DNA of 7,675 nucleotides from an uncultured Porphyromonadaceae bacterium (lineage in GTDB: Bacteria; Bacteroidota; Bacteroidia; Bacteroidales; CAMTPD01), in the NCBI GenBank assembly GCA_947074265.1, contig CAMTPD010000053.1:1-7675 (forward strand), read 5' to 3'. This document shows positions 7,613 through 7,675 of the stretch, piece after piece. A program made the position numbers and the translations under genes. The notes below the pieces were generated by a model. It did not search any database, was not told the origin of the DNA, and saw nothing but the letters and a program-made list of their open reading frames with translations. The stretch's first letter is position 1, and each line of letters begins with the position of its first letter.

Positions 7613-7626
7613 TAAATATATAATTC

Positions 7627-7675
7627 ATGACTACTATTAAAGCGATATTCACACTCCTTTGCACCTGTATATTTC
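7627..7675 (+). CDS. Start of a further gene, probable exported protein (cut by the window end)
   Basis: An open frame starts with ATG at 7627 and runs off the window after 16 codons, reading MTTIKAIFTLLCTCIF. A short polar start, one Lys and then a hydrophobic run is what the beginning of a Sec signal peptide or lipoprotein signal looks like. The upstream bases are AT-rich without a Shine-Dalgarno, as for the other genes here. It lies 79 bases after the susD stop on the same strand, where PULs usually encode surface glycan-binding proteins, glycoside hydrolases or other exported enzymes. The family cannot be told from this fragment, and 16 open codons could occur by chance. Confidence 0.5.
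   Translation, partial: MTTIKAIFTLLCTCIF

Noticed and set aside
7422..7664. 80-residue open frame on the - strand covering the susD end and the stem-loop
   Set aside because: It runs antisense through the conserved susD end and through the hairpin, with no family resemblance.
1..7675. CRISPR arrays, tRNA/rRNA genes, insertion sequences or phage features
   Set aside because: No spaced direct repeats, cloverleaf-like sequences, transposase frames or terminal inverted repeats were seen. Nearly all of the window is filled by four intact genes.

Overview
This window is the regulatory and outer-membrane core of a polysaccharide utilization locus (PUL) from the phylum Bacteroidota, most likely order Bacteroidales. 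The evidence is a SusC/SusD pair, an ECF sigma factor with a FecR-type anti-sigma carrying a C-terminal DUF4974-like region, AT-rich DNA, starts mostly without Shine-Dalgarno sequences, and a promoter of the Bacteroides -33 TTTG / -7 TAnnTTTG type. The genus cannot be fixed from the sequence.

Layout, all on the + strand: (1) 1-142, an AT-rich leader with a likely housekeeping promoter at 75-105; (2) 143-667, ECF sigma factor; (3) 719-1900, FecR-like single-pass anti-sigma; (4) 1901-2010, an intergenic region with a strong Shine-Dalgarno followed by a two-codon ORF and then a hairpin; (5) 2011-5520, a SusC-like TonB-dependent transporter with an N-terminal STN signalling domain; (6) 5523-7547, a SusD-like surface lipoprotein; (7) 7548-7626, a strong stem-loop; (8) 7627 to the window end, the start of another gene that appears to encode a signal peptide.

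The four complete genes fit a trans-envelope signalling loop. SusD captures an oligosaccharide at the cell surface and SusC imports it with TonB energy. The periplasmic STN domain of SusC then signals to the periplasmic part of the FecR-like protein, which releases the ECF sigma factor to transcribe susC, susD and probably the downstream genes. The glycan cannot be inferred here because the degradative enzymes lie outside the window.

The gene content is a known type of system, not a new one. The least ordinary part is the fecR-susC intergenic region: a near-perfect Shine-Dalgarno, rare in this phylum, drives only Met-Asn-stop, and one arm of the downstream hairpin could instead pair with that Shine-Dalgarno.
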